Part shown: piece by piece, positions 1-6,932 of the stretch | Layout of the letters: each line of letters starts with the position of its first letter | How positions within the stretch are numbered: the first letter of the stretch is position 1 | NCBI GenBank assembly: GCA_003166055.1 | Contig: PMWR01000221.1 | Span: 1-9,066 of the forward strand | DNA from: Acidobacteriaceae bacterium | Lineage (GTDB): Bacteria > Acidobacteriota > Terriglobia > Terriglobales > Acidobacteriaceae | Direction of reading: 5' to 3' | Length of the DNA: 9,066 nucleotides | Position numbers and translations under genes: made by a program | The notes under the pieces: model-generated | Databases searched by the model: none | What the model saw: the letters and a program-made list of their open reading frames with translations, nothing else | What the model was told of the DNA's origin: nothing

Positions 1-14
1 AACTTACAACTGCT

Positions 15-632
15 TTACTGGCTCTGCATCGCGCTCAGAATGATGCGGGCAGTGACGTCTTCGTCCTCTTGCGAGGAGATCATGAGGTCGTAGAGATGGG
101 GATTGAGCCAGTACTTGCCCCAGTTTAGCTGGAGGTACTTGGCGCGTTCGCCATCGACGGTGCGGATGCGCTGCTCGACGTCGGCGCCCTTGGCCAGGCG
201 TACGCGCAGGCGCAGGATGCGCTCCTTGTGCGGGGCATAGACGAAGACGTGATAGGCGTCGGGTTTGTGCTGCAGAACGCACTGCGAGCCGCGGCCGACG
301 ATCACGCAGTTGCCGTCGGCATAGGCTTGCTCGATGATTTTCTGTGAGATTTTCACCATCTCCTCGGCATCGAAGACGGCGTTGTCGCGGAGTTCGAGGC
401 CGGCAGCGAGGGCGGCGGAGCGCATGGCCTGCTGGTTGAGGCGGCGCAGCCACGATTCGACATGCTCATCGTAGCGGCGAACGACGCTCGGGTCGACGTG
501 GGCAGCGTAAGCAATGGCGTCGATGATGTCCTTGTCGAGCAGCTTCCAGCCAAGGCTCTCGGCAATTCTTTGTGCGATTCGTCCGCCGCCGCTGCCAAAC
601 TCCCTGTTGACTGTCAATAAGCGGTATTTCAT
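15..632 (-). CDS. cytidylate kinase-like family protein (P-loop nucleotide kinase)
   Basis: This 205-residue protein looks like a cytoplasmic P-loop kinase of the cytidylate-kinase-like family (Cytidylate_kin2 type). Genuine CMP kinases move a phosphate from ATP to CMP or dCMP; whether this paralogue uses CMP is not shown. Visible motifs are a strand and glycine-rich phosphate loop at residues 5-20 (VNREFGSGGGRIA), LLDKDII at 31-37, VGRGSQCVL at 112-120, an Arg-rich lid-like segment from about 136, and a C-terminal NPHLYDLMI segment resembling the YDL region of CMP kinases. The ATG at 632 is preferred: the protein then opens directly with the first kinase strand, GGGGG lies 6 bases upstream, and the in-frame ATG at 740 falls inside the predicted -10 box, ahead of the expected transcript start. 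The TAA stop lies 14 bases from the window edge, so any partner downstream is not visible. Family assignment is fairly sure; the substrate is not. Confidence 0.87.
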   Translation of the reverse strand: MKYRLLTVNREFGSGGGRIAQRIAESLGWKLLDKDIIDAIAYAAHVDPSVVRRYDEHVESWLRRLNQQAMRSAALAAGLELRDNAVFDAEEMVKISQKIIEQAYADGNCVIVGRGSQCVLQHKPDAYHVFVYAPHKERILRLRVRLAKGADVEQRIRTVDGERAKYLQLNWGKYWLNPHLYDLMISSQEDEDVTARIILSAMQSQ

Positions 633-668
633 CGGATGCCCCCGTAGAAGTGATTCCCGTCGATGGGT

Positions 669-715
669 CCGGGGTGCACAGACTTTATCTGGTTGCTCCG
701 ATGTGCACAGTCCGG
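669..715 (-). promoter_or_regulatory. inverted repeat in the 5' leader of the cytidylate-kinase-like gene
   Basis: GTGCACA (674-680) is the inverse complement of TGTGCAC (702-708), giving a 7-bp stem with a 21-nt loop. CCGG at 669-672 and 712-715 can add an outer 4-bp stem. Because GTGCAC is itself palindromic, the same bases also form a direct repeat, GTGCACAG at 674 and 703, 29 bases apart. This lies in the predicted untranslated leader, about 37 bases before the start codon. It could be an RNA hairpin or a pair of protein-binding half-sites. It matches no riboswitch I recognise. Confidence 0.3.
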
Positions 716-738
716 TCCGGCTCGGCACTCGGCCATCC

Positions 739-767
739 ATTATAAGGGAGCAAGATTGCGGGGTCGG
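739..767 (-). promoter_or_regulatory. predicted sigma-70-type promoter of the cytidylate-kinase-like gene
   Basis: Read on the minus strand, 744 to 739 is a perfect TATAAT. Seventeen bases upstream lies CCGACC (767-762), which keeps the GAC core of a -35 box but is otherwise weak. Transcription would begin near 732 and give a leader of about 100 nt. The site lies just past the terminator of the receptor gene, so the kinase-like gene would need its own promoter. The -10 element is convincing; the -35 is an inference. Confidence 0.55.
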
Positions 768-803
768 TGTGGATGATCACAGGGGCCAAAAACATCCTCA
801 AGG

Positions 804-842
804 AAACAAAACCACCCGCGCGCAGGCGCCGCGCGGGTGGTT
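804..842 (-). terminator. intrinsic terminator of the Oar-like receptor gene
   Basis: A perfect 13-bp, very GC-rich stem (842-830 with 822-810) encloses a 7-nt loop. On the minus strand it is followed directly by a T-rich tract, TTTGTTTCCTT. The stem starts 22 bases after the receptor's TAA. On the plus strand no T tract follows, so termination is one-directional and serves the receptor gene. Confidence 0.9.
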
Positions 843-864
843 GCCAAGAGAGAACGGCAAACTG

Positions 865-3800
865 TTAGTAAATGACTTTCAAGCCAAATTGGACGATGCG
901 CGGCTCGAAGGTACCGGTAACGGTGCCACCGCTGGTGGGATTGTTGATGCTGGTTGCGGTGGAGAGCGTTCCGCCCAAACCGCTTGCCGGCAGGTAAAGG
1001 TTGGTGTGGTTGAAAATGTTGTAGAGTTCGGCGCGGAACTCGATCTTCAAGCCCTCGACCGGGGTATTGAAGCGCTTGTTGAGGTCAAAGTCGGTTTCGA
1101 AGAAAGTGGGCGTGCGGCCGGGGTTGCGCGAAGCGTTGCCGAACGGGCTCAATAGGTTGCCGTTGGCGTCTTTGGTTGCGGGCAGCGTGAAGGCGTTGAG
1201 GTTGACGTACTGAATGCTGCCGTTGGACGCGCTTCTCTGGGCCAGGCAGGAGTGGCCGGAGTGGCAAAGAGCGACATCCGCACCGGCCACCTTGTTGGGG
1301 CGGTATTCGTTGGCTCCGCGATAGGTGGCGGAAATCTGCGGCGAAACGACGTTGGCTGAGTTGGGGGTGTAGGTGATATTGAAAGGAGTTCCGCCCTGGG
1401 CGGTGTTGACTCCGCTGATCTGCCATCCGCCGACGATGGCGTCGAGGACGGGACTGGCGTCAGAGAGAACGCGGCGGCCGTGGCCGACAGGCAGGTCGTA
1501 GACGAGGCTGAGGATATCGGCGACGGGCAGGTTGTAGTCGGATTGGGCGTAGTCGGCGCTGAGGTTGTTGGCGTCCTGCGGGGAGGGTGTGTTGCCCTCG
1601 AGCGAGGCGCTGGCGTTGTCAAGCGAGTGCGCCCAGGTGAAGGAGTTAAGCAGTGTGAGGCCATCGACGAAGCGCTGCTCGTAGCGAACTTGCAGGGCGT
1701 CGAAGTGGGAGTAGAACTCGTTGAGAGCCTGGGTGATGTCACCGTAATCGTAGGTGGACCCCACGGGTCCGCCCCAGGTGGGGTAGGGGCGAACGAATCC
1801 TGCGCCCAATGCGGAGTTGGTCGGGTTGGCCACGCCGAGCGCGGGATTGCCCTGGTTGGCGTTGTCAAAACCTTGCAATTTAAGGCCGTGGTTGCCGACG
1901 AAGGCGATGTCCAAAAGGGTGTTCTTGGCGAGGGCCTTCTGCACGCTGAGGAAGTAGCTCTCGACGTAGCTGTCCTTGGTGTCTTTGGGGATGTAGGTGA
2001 TGTTGTCGGTACCTGGGCTGAAGTTGGAGCCGGCGGCGAGATTTGCCGGGTAGCCCTGATCGAGGGTGCGATAGCCGGACGCTGTGACCGTGGAGGGCTG
2101 CGTGACAGAGACAAACAGTGCGTTGGGCGCGTTGATGGCCAGGATGTCTCCCGAACCGGCGCGGGTGTAATGGGCGTAGCTGGTGCCGTAGCCGCAGCGG
2201 ACAGCGATTGTGGGAGTGACTGCCCAGGCAAAGCCGACGCGTGGAGCGTAGTCGCCAAGGGAGGGATTGATCAGGGTTTTGCCGTAAACGCCGCCACCCG
2301 AGTAGGGGGCGACATTGCTGGTGGCGATGAACCCAGGCGTGAGGGTAACCATGGACACGGTCTGCGGGTCGAAGTTGGAGAGGTTGTTGTAGGCCTCGGA
2401 GTAGGGCGCGCCGTACTCCCAGCGCAAACCCAGGTTCAGGGTCAGCTTGGGATTGACCTGCCAGTCGTCCTGGGCGTAGACGTTGTCCATGCCTTGCAGC
2501 AGGTGGGCGCGGAAGTAGGTAGCCAGGGCGTAGTTGTTGGTGGTTCCGAAGATGAGGTCGGCCCAGTAGGTATCCGCGGCCGCAGTGGGGTTGTTGCAGG
2601 CCGTTCCGGCTGAAGCGGGGCAGGCGCTGTAGCCCTTTCCGTAGGTGAAAGAGCCGTAGAGCGGGTTGGAATCCTGCACCTGCATCCAGATGTGTTCGTA
2701 TTCATAGCCGAATTTGAGAGAGTGCCTGCCCTTGATCCACGAGAAGTTGACCTTGGGGTCGAGCAGCGACGGATATTGCCACTGGGGGTTAGTGCTCTGG
2801 CGTCCAAAAGCGGTAAAGCCGCCTGAGACGCTGGTGGATGGCAGGCCGCCGGCGACAACGGGGTTGGTGGGCAGGCCAGGGATGACGATGGCGTTGTCGC
2901 CGATGGAGAGCGTGAATTTGCCGGCCCTGGTAGCCGAAAGGCCGAGGCGGGCATCGAGCACCTTGTTCGTGCCCATCAGGCGGGTGTAGCCGAGCGCAAT
3001 CTGCTGGTCGAGAATCTTGATGCGGCCGTTGGTTTGCCCATCGAGCGGCAGGGGCAGCGTGGGGAAGTTGATGCCGGTCTCTTTACGATCGCTGACTTTG
3101 AGGAACCACGAGCTTTTGTCGCTCTGCTGGAAATCGAATCGAAGGTCGCCCTTGTCGGCATTGTCGGTAAACGGCGCGTTTGTGGGGCAGTCGTTCGAAT
3201 CGAGGCCGGTGGAGGCGTTGATGCCCGCGGCGCCGGGAGCAATCTGGCATTGGGCGGGCAGGTCGGCGAAGAAGCTGAGAATCTGCTTGGCAATGGGGCT
3301 GGCATTGGGCGAGTTGAGAATGGGCGTGCCGGCCTTGTAGTAGGTGCCGGGGCTGAATGGGTCCTGCACATCGACGGCGAGAATGCCGTTGATTTCATTC
3401 TCAGTGGGGACGGTCAGCACCACCGACGGGGTGAGCTTCTGGCGGAAGCCTTCGTAGTCAAGAAAGAAGAAGAGCTTGTTGGGGATGATGGGGCCGTTAA
3501 AGTTGACTCCGAACTGATTGCGATTGAAGCCGGGCTTGGCGATCGGATGGGTTCCGCTGAAAGCTTTGATGTAGCCGAAGGCGTTGAGGTCGGTATTGCG
3601 ATTGAATTCGTAGAGCGTGGAGTGGAAGTGGTTGGTGCCGCTTCTGGTGGCCACGTTGATGGTGGCGCCGGCGGAGCGGCCGTACTCGGCGCTCTCGTTG
3701 TTGGTGACCACCAGGAATTGCGAGATGGAGTCCGGTGGGGGCTGAATGATCTGGTTGTCGAAGCCCTGGTTGCTCTCGCCGTAGGCATTGTTGTCCATGC

Positions 3801-4413
3801 CGTCGAGCAGGAAATTGTTGAACATGCTGCGAAGGCCGTTGACGTTGTACGATCCGGCGCGCACCAAACTGGTGACGGCGGTGGTGGTGGCCGCGGTGGG
3901 CGCCTGACGGGAGCCCGTGACCAGTGCCAGCAGGTCAGAGTAGTTGCGGCTCACCAACGGCAGGGATTCGGTCTGATATTCCGAAACCGATTGTCCGCGC
4001 TCGCTGGTCTCGGTCTCGATTTGCAGGGATACATCGCTGACTTCGACGGTGGTTGCGTCCGCACTGCCAACCTTGAGGGTGAGGTCGATGCGTTGGCGTC
4101 CGGCAACCGAGACAGTGATGTTTTTGGCTTCGGCCGGGGCAAAGGTCGGCGCAGAGGCTTCGATGTTGTACACGCCGACGCGCAGCGAAGGGATTTCGTA
4201 GTCGCCGCTGGCGTTGGCGGTAACCTTGATGACGTTGTCGGTATTGATGTTGGTGGCGGTGATGGCCGCGTTGGGCACCGCGGCGCCGGTGGCGTCATGG
4301 ATGGTGCCAATCAGGCTGCCATCCTCGTACTGGGCTCTTGCGGATGGGATACAAAATGCGAACAAGAGGCCTGCCAGAAAGAGAGTTCTGCAAATAAGGT
4401 TTAGTGTCTTCAT
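865..4413 (-). CDS. Oar-like TonB-dependent receptor with carboxypeptidase-regulatory-like domain
   Basis: This is an outer-membrane beta-barrel receptor of 1182 residues, of the large Oar-like type common in Acidobacteria; such proteins are thought to take up large or scarce ligands using TonB energy. A signal peptide covers residues 1-27, with likely cleavage at SARA|QYE. Residues 31-117 are a carboxypeptidase-regulatory-like beta-sandwich (GSLIGTIHDATGAAVPNA). A plug-like region follows at about 145-260, with VNGLRSMFNNFLLDGMDNN at 191-209 and AEYGRSAGATINVATRSGTN at 242-261. The remainder is the barrel, ending FGLKVIY with a terminal aromatic residue as expected for BAM-dependent insertion. 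Closely spaced cysteine pairs (389/409, 598/606, 1050/1056) may form disulfides in surface loops. I see no clear TonB box. The gene has its own terminator and shares a divergent control region with the ATP-grasp gene. No substrate-specific partner lies next to it, so the ligand is unknown. The ribosome binding site is weak, but the signal peptide fixes the ATG. Confidence 0.93.
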   Translation of the reverse strand: MKTLNLICRTLFLAGLLFAFCIPSARAQYEDGSLIGTIHDATGAAVPNAAITATNINTDNVIKVTANASGDYEIPSLRVGVYNIEASAPTFAPAEAKNITVSVAGRQRIDLTLKVGSADATTVEVSDVSLQIETETSERGQSVSEYQTESLPLVSRNYSDLLALVTGSRQAPTAATTTAVTSLVRAGSYNVNGLRSMFNNFLLDGMDNNAYGESNQGFDNQIIQPPPDSISQFLVVTNNESAEYGRSAGATINVATRSGTNHFHSTLYEFNRNTDLNAFGYIKAFSGTHPIAKPGFNRNQFGVNFNGPIIPNKLFFFLDYEGFRQKLTPSVVLTVPTENEINGILAVDVQDPFSPGTYYKAGTPILNSPNASPIAKQILSFFADLPAQCQIAPGAAGINASTGLDSNDCPTNAPFTDNADKGDLRFDFQQSDKSSWFLKVSDRKETGINFPTLPLPLDGQTNGRIKILDQQIALGYTRLMGTNKVLDARLGLSATRAGKFTLSIGDNAIVIPGLPTNPVVAGGLPSTSVSGGFTAFGRQSTNPQWQYPSLLDPKVNFSWIKGRHSLKFGYEYEHIWMQVQDSNPLYGSFTYGKGYSACPASAGTACNNPTAAADTYWADLIFGTTNNYALATYFRAHLLQGMDNVYAQDDWQVNPKLTLNLGLRWEYGAPYSEAYNNLSNFDPQTVSMVTLTPGFIATSNVAPYSGGGVYGKTLINPSLGDYAPRVGFAWAVTPTIAVRCGYGTSYAHYTRAGSGDILAINAPNALFVSVTQPSTVTASGYRTLDQGYPANLAAGSNFSPGTDNITYIPKDTKDSYVESYFLSVQKALAKNTLLDIAFVGNHGLKLQGFDNANQGNPALGVANPTNSALGAGFVRPYPTWGGPVGSTYDYGDITQALNEFYSHFDALQVRYEQRFVDGLTLLNSFTWAHSLDNASASLEGNTPSPQDANNLSADYAQSDYNLPVADILSLVYDLPVGHGRRVLSDASPVLDAIVGGWQISGVNTAQGGTPFNITYTPNSANVVSPQISATYRGANEYRPNKVAGADVALCHSGHSCLAQRSASNGSIQYVNLNAFTLPATKDANGNLLSPFGNASRNPGRTPTFFETDFDLNKRFNTPVEGLKIEFRAELYNIFNHTNLYLPASGLGGTLSTATSINNPTSGGTVTGTFEPRIVQFGLKVIY

Positions 4414-4434
4414 GCACGCCAGCCTACAGAGGGT

Positions 4435-4463
4435 ATTTCACGCGGCGGTGAATTCGCGGTGAA
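4435..4463 (-). promoter_or_regulatory. possible promoter of the Oar-like receptor gene
   Basis: On the minus strand TTCACC (4463-4458) and TGAAAT (4440-4435) are separated by 17 bp, and each matches the sigma-70 consensus at 4 of 6 positions. Transcription would begin near 4428, leaving a leader of about 15 nt. Both boxes overlap the phased GTGAA half-sites. This is the best pair I find here, but it is weak. Confidence 0.25.
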
Positions 4464-4474
4464 CGTAACGTGAA
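4437..4474. promoter_or_regulatory. 11-bp-phased GTGAA repeats (candidate response-regulator operator)
   Basis: TTCAC (4437-4441) is followed by GTGAA at 4448, 4459 and 4470. Each element starts exactly 11 bases after the previous one and the spacers are all 6 bp. The first two form an inverted repeat; the last three are direct repeats. The first and third repeats also agree beyond the core (GTGAATnnGCG). An 11-bp direct-repeat spacing is characteristic of OmpR/PhoB-family winged-helix dimers, which dock in tandem on one face of the DNA. The array begins 23 bases upstream of the receptor start codon and 150 bases upstream of the ATP-grasp start. It overlaps the predicted receptor promoter, so either repression or activation is possible. 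The repeats are seen directly; the regulator family is inferred. Confidence 0.5.
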
Positions 4475-4624
4475 TCGGCGGGGGCGCACAGCGATGTATG
4501 ACGGGTTTTCCAGAGCGTGACCGGATGCGGCCCTGCGGCGTGGTCTGCCGTACACTGGATGCGTAGAAAACCTGGGCAGCACGGCTTTGGGGCGAGCGGC
4601 TCGATTCACTGGAGGCAAGGCAGC

Positions 4625-5641
4625 ATGAAAATCATCGGGGTCCTTTTCGGCATGGAAAACAGCTTTCCCGGCTCTCTGGTGGAGCACATCAATGCGCGCG
4701 CCCTGGACGGCATACGGGCCGAATTTCTTGAGACAGGCGCAGTGCGCCTGGACAAGGCTCCGCGCTACTCGGTGATCGTGGATCGGATTTCGCACGATAT
4801 TCCGTTCTTTCGCGCCTATTTGAAGCATGCCGCGCTGAACGGGACGATCATCATCAACAACCCGTTCTGGTGGAGCGCGGACGACAAGTTTTTCAACTAT
4901 TCACTGGCGGAAAAGCTGGGGGTGGCGGTGCCGAAGACGGTGATCCTGCCGCACAAGAAACATCCCGAGGGAACGACGGACCGGTCGATGCGCAATCTCG
5001 AATACCCGCTGGATTGGGACGGCGTGTTTGCCTACGTGGGCGAGCACGGATTTCTGAAGCCGGTGGATGGCGGCGGGTGGCGCGATGTGTACCACATTCA
5101 CAATCGCGAGGAGTTTTTCAGGGCGTACGACCAGTCGCGGGATTTGTGCATGACTTACCAGAAAGCGGTCGAGTTTAACGAGTACTTCCGCTGCTACGTG
5201 GTGGGGCAGAAGAAGGTGCACATCATGCCTTACGACCCGCGCAGGCCGCATGCGGAGCGGTATATACAGAATCCGCCGAAGTATGACAAGAAGCTGCTGA
5301 AGCGGGTGGAGCAGGATGCGCTGAAGTTATGCCAGGCGCTTGGATACGACTTGAACACGGTGGAATTCGCGGTGGAGGATGGGATTCCATATGCCATCGA
5401 CTTCATGAACCCCGCGCCGGATGCTGATTTGCATTCGGTGGGGCAGGCGAACTTCGACTGGATTGTGCGGGAAGTGGCGGACCTGGCGATTGCCAAGGCG
5501 AAGAAGGCGCCGCATGTGCCGGAGTTGAGGTGGGCGGCGTTTCTGGGGGCGGAGGCCGCAAAGCCGGTGAAAAAGAAGGCGGCGAAGAAGAACAGGGTTA
5601 AAGCCAAGGTGTTTCCAGGAACTGCGGAACATTCCAAGTGA
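4625..5641 (+). CDS. ATP-grasp ligase, RimK/glutathione-synthetase-like, with lysine-rich tail
   Basis: This 338-residue cytoplasmic protein looks like an ATP-grasp enzyme, a class that joins a carboxylate to an amine or thiol through an acyl-phosphate. The pre-ATP-grasp region shows NNPFWWSADDKFFNYSLAEK at 78-97, then LGVAVPKTVILP at 98-109. The nucleotide-binding subdomain has FLKPVDGGGWRDV at 143-155, with Lys145 the expected ATP-contacting lysine. VEFNEYFRCYVVG at 182-194 resembles the E..R..VVG strand. EFAVEDGIPYAIDFMNPAP at 247-265 would carry the metal-binding acidic residues and Asn262. Residues 313-328 form a Lys/Ala-rich tail (KPVKKKAAKKNRVKAK) outside the fold. The ATG at 4625 is chosen over the upstream in-frame ATG at 4517 because GGAGG (4611-4615) lies 9 bases before it and the fold begins there. 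The stop overlaps the next start. The substrate is unknown; RimK-like tagging or peptide synthesis are possibilities only. Confidence 0.82.
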   Translation: MKIIGVLFGMENSFPGSLVEHINARALDGIRAEFLETGAVRLDKAPRYSVIVDRISHDIPFFRAYLKHAALNGTIIINNPFWWSADDKFFNYSLAEKLGVAVPKTVILPHKKHPEGTTDRSMRNLEYPLDWDGVFAYVGEHGFLKPVDGGGWRDVYHIHNREEFFRAYDQSRDLCMTYQKAVEFNEYFRCYVVGQKKVHIMPYDPRRPHAERYIQNPPKYDKKLLKRVEQDALKLCQALGYDLNTVEFAVEDGIPYAIDFMNPAPDADLHSVGQANFDWIVREVADLAIAKAKKAPHVPELRWAAFLGAEAAKPVKKKAAKKNRVKAKVFPGTAEHSK

Positions 5642-5928
5642 GACTTAGAATCCGGCCCATCGACCCGACGTCCTTAAGTCCGCGAGTTGCTCTGGTCTGT
5701 TTTTTGGCCTCATTCGTCGTGCTTTCTGCGTTTGGCATCATATTTGTATATCAACTCGTCGCGGTGGCGTGGGCAGCCCTTTTTCACCCGGAGGCTCAGG
5801 TAGATGGAGTGCAACTCTTTTTTTCGGTGTTCGGTCTATCACTTCTCCTGCTGGTTTGGATTCCAAGCATGTCGACAATGCGGAGGTTGTGGCGGACTCG
5901 CGCGGTGCGGACACCGAAAAAGGTATGA
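5638..5928 (+). CDS. small two-helix membrane protein of unknown function
   Basis: This 96-residue protein matches no family I recognise. Two hydrophobic segments, about 17-40 (VALVCFLASFVVLSAFGIIF) extending towards 48, and 58-76 (VQLFFSVFGLSLLLLVWIP), are joined by a short acidic loop. Both ends are basic (RLRIRP at the start; RRLWRTRAVRTPKK at the end), which predicts both termini in the cytoplasm. It starts with GTG in the GTGA that also holds the TGA of the ATP-grasp gene, so translational coupling is likely; its own ribosome binding site is poor. Wobble positions look less GC-biased than in the ATP-grasp gene. The coupling suggests it works with or anchors the ligase, but that is inference. 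The hydrophobic pattern and the exact junction support a real gene. Confidence 0.66.
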   Translation: MRLRIRPIDPTSLSPRVALVCFLASFVVLSAFGIIFVYQLVAVAWAALFHPEAQVDGVQLFFSVFGLSLLLLVWIPSMSTMRRLWRTRAVRTPKKV

Positions 5929-5982
5929 GGCGGGTCGCGGAACTTTCCTTTGGACCGGATCGTATCTTGCTTGGTCCGTCTG

Positions 5983-5988
5983 AAGGAG
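5983..5988 (+). promoter_or_regulatory. ribosome binding site that fixes the GTG start at 5998
   Basis: AAGGAG lies 9 bases upstream of GTG 5998. An in-frame TTG at 5950 would extend the protein by 16 residues with no such site and would place extra residues before a good signal peptide, so 5998 is preferred. Confidence 0.7.
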
Positions 5989-5997
5989 AACCTCCGC

Positions 5998-6573
5998 GTG
6001 AGCAACCGATTCGTTTCCCCACTTCGTGCCACTGCCATGGGCGCGCTTTTTCTTGCTGCCAGCCTCTCCTCCGTTGCGCAGGACAAGGGCTTCAGCCTCG
6101 ATCTTCACGCCAACTCCCACGCAACTGCGAAAGACATCGGGCTGCCCAACTATCCTGGCGCGAAGCCGTGGAAGGAAAACGATAGCGAGTCCGCGGCCAA
6201 CCTGGGCCTGAGCTTCAAGGGATTCAATTTCACGCTGATGGCCGCGAGTTTTGAGACAACCGACTCCGGGGCCAAGGTGCTGGACTACTATCGCAAGCCG
6301 CTGGCGCATTATGGCGAAGTGCTGGAGTGCTTCAAAGGCAAACCGGTAGGCGCGCTCACGGTGACGAAGAGCGGGTTGACCTGCGACGCCAAGAAGGACG
6401 GCAACATCGAGGTGAACGGAAGCGGGGACTCGTCGACTGACCACGAGCTTCGCGCTGGCACGCCGTTGCGCTTCCGCATTGTGGGCATCAGCGATGCGAA
6501 GGACGGCAAGACGCGCTTTGGGCTGGTTTATCTCGAGCTGCCCAAGGATTCCGATTCCGACTCAAAGAACTAG
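5998..6573 (+). CDS. small secreted protein of unknown function
   Basis: This 191-residue protein starts with GTG. Residues 1-27 are a typical Sec signal peptide: basic N region with Arg4 and Arg10, hydrophobic core MGALFLAASL at 14-23, and likely cleavage at SVA|QDK. The mature part contains GLPNYPGAKPWK (48-59), a YPGA-type motif I associate with uncharacterised acidobacterial secreted proteins, then LGLSFKGFNFTLMAASFETT (69-88). An amphipathic stretch follows, DSGAKVLDYYRKPLAHYGEVLEC (89-111), resembling repeats in which a residue drops between steps of a helix and strand fold. Cys111 and Cys129 could pair in the periplasm. The C-terminus is acidic and serine-rich (KDSDSDSKN). It follows the small membrane protein by 69 bases on the same strand and is probably cotranscribed with the ATP-grasp gene. 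Its location is periplasmic or extracellular; the function is unknown. Confidence 0.8.
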   Translation: MSNRFVSPLRATAMGALFLAASLSSVAQDKGFSLDLHANSHATAKDIGLPNYPGAKPWKENDSESAANLGLSFKGFNFTLMAASFETTDSGAKVLDYYRKPLAHYGEVLECFKGKPVGALTVTKSGLTCDAKKDGNIEVNGSGDSSTDHELRAGTPLRFRIVGISDAKDGKTRFGLVYLELPKDSDSDSKN

Positions 6574-6788
6574 AGCATTCATTCCCGTGCATACATTGCG
6601 CACAACGGTCTTCGTGGCTGGCATTTATCGCCGAAGTGCCCAGGGTAACACCATGGAAAAAGACGCGGATGTTTTGCCGATAATTTCAAGGGTTTGGCGC
6701 ACAATGGTTAGTGGCTCGTCGAAACTCAGAAAACAATAGATTCCCGCGAGCTTCTCGCCGCAGTTTGCCTTAGGCATCCGTTAAGTCT

Positions 6789-6831
6789 TTTGTTATCTTA
6801 CGACTGTAAATAACTCCTTTGTTATGTCATA
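6789..6831. repeat. GTTAT/ATAAC inverted and direct repeats in AT-rich spacer
   Basis: TTTGTTAT occurs at 6789-6796 and again at 6818-6825. Between the copies, TTAC-GACT-GTAA (6798-6809) is flanked by GTTAT (6792-6796) and ATAAC (6810-6814). Together they make a 9-bp inverted repeat with one bulged C. TATGTCATA (6823-6831) is a further short palindrome. The arrangement resembles an operator or a weak RNA hairpin, but no start codon lies downstream within reach. Confidence 0.35.
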
Positions 6832-6861
6832 GATAGAGCGTCCCCATCGCGTAACCCCATG

Positions 6862-6875
6862 AAAATAGGTATTTT
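6862..6875. repeat. AAAATA-GG-TATTTT palindrome
   Basis: A perfect 6-bp inverted repeat with a 2-base centre. The loop is too short for a stable RNA hairpin, so a protein-binding site or chance is more likely. CGTAA (6850-6854) and TTACG (6874-6878) could form an alternative outer pairing. Confidence 0.3.
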
Positions 6876-6909
6876 ACGAAAAGGACAGGGGGGGTACCCA
6901 CTGATGGTA

Positions 6910-6932
6910 CGGATAGCACTCAACCCTATCCG
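6910..6932 (-). terminator. possible hairpin downstream of alkB
   Basis: CGGATAG (6910-6916) pairs with CTATCCG (6926-6932) around a 9-nt loop, starting 16 bases after the alkB stop codon on the minus strand. There is no following T tract, so it is not a canonical intrinsic terminator. It may stabilise the 3' end or act with a termination factor. Confidence 0.3.

Noticed and set aside
633..740. Extended N-terminus of the cytidylate-kinase-like protein from ATG 740
   Set aside because: That ATG lies within the predicted TATAAT box and would precede transcription start. The added residues do not resemble the family.
1480..2613. 377-residue open frame on the plus strand opposite the receptor barrel
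   Set aside because: Another antisense shadow of the receptor, with biased Gly/Val composition and no family motifs.
3034..4404. 456-residue open frame on the plus strand opposite the receptor N-terminus
   Set aside because: It is a mirror of the well-supported receptor gene, is very rich in Gly, Val and Ala with no recognisable domain, and has no ribosome binding site. Such frames are common opposite GC-rich genes.
4551..4556. TACACT as a -10 box for the ATP-grasp gene
   Set aside because: It matches 4 of 6 positions, but no -35-like sequence occurs at 16-18 bp, so I did not list it as a promoter.
5839..6444. 201-residue minus-strand frame across the membrane and secreted genes
   Set aside because: It overlaps two plus-strand genes that have better evidence (start-stop junction, membrane helices, signal peptide, ribosome binding site).
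6479..6739. 86-residue plus-strand frame after the secreted gene
   Set aside because: Its first third overlaps the secreted-protein gene in another frame, and there is no start signal or recognisable domain.
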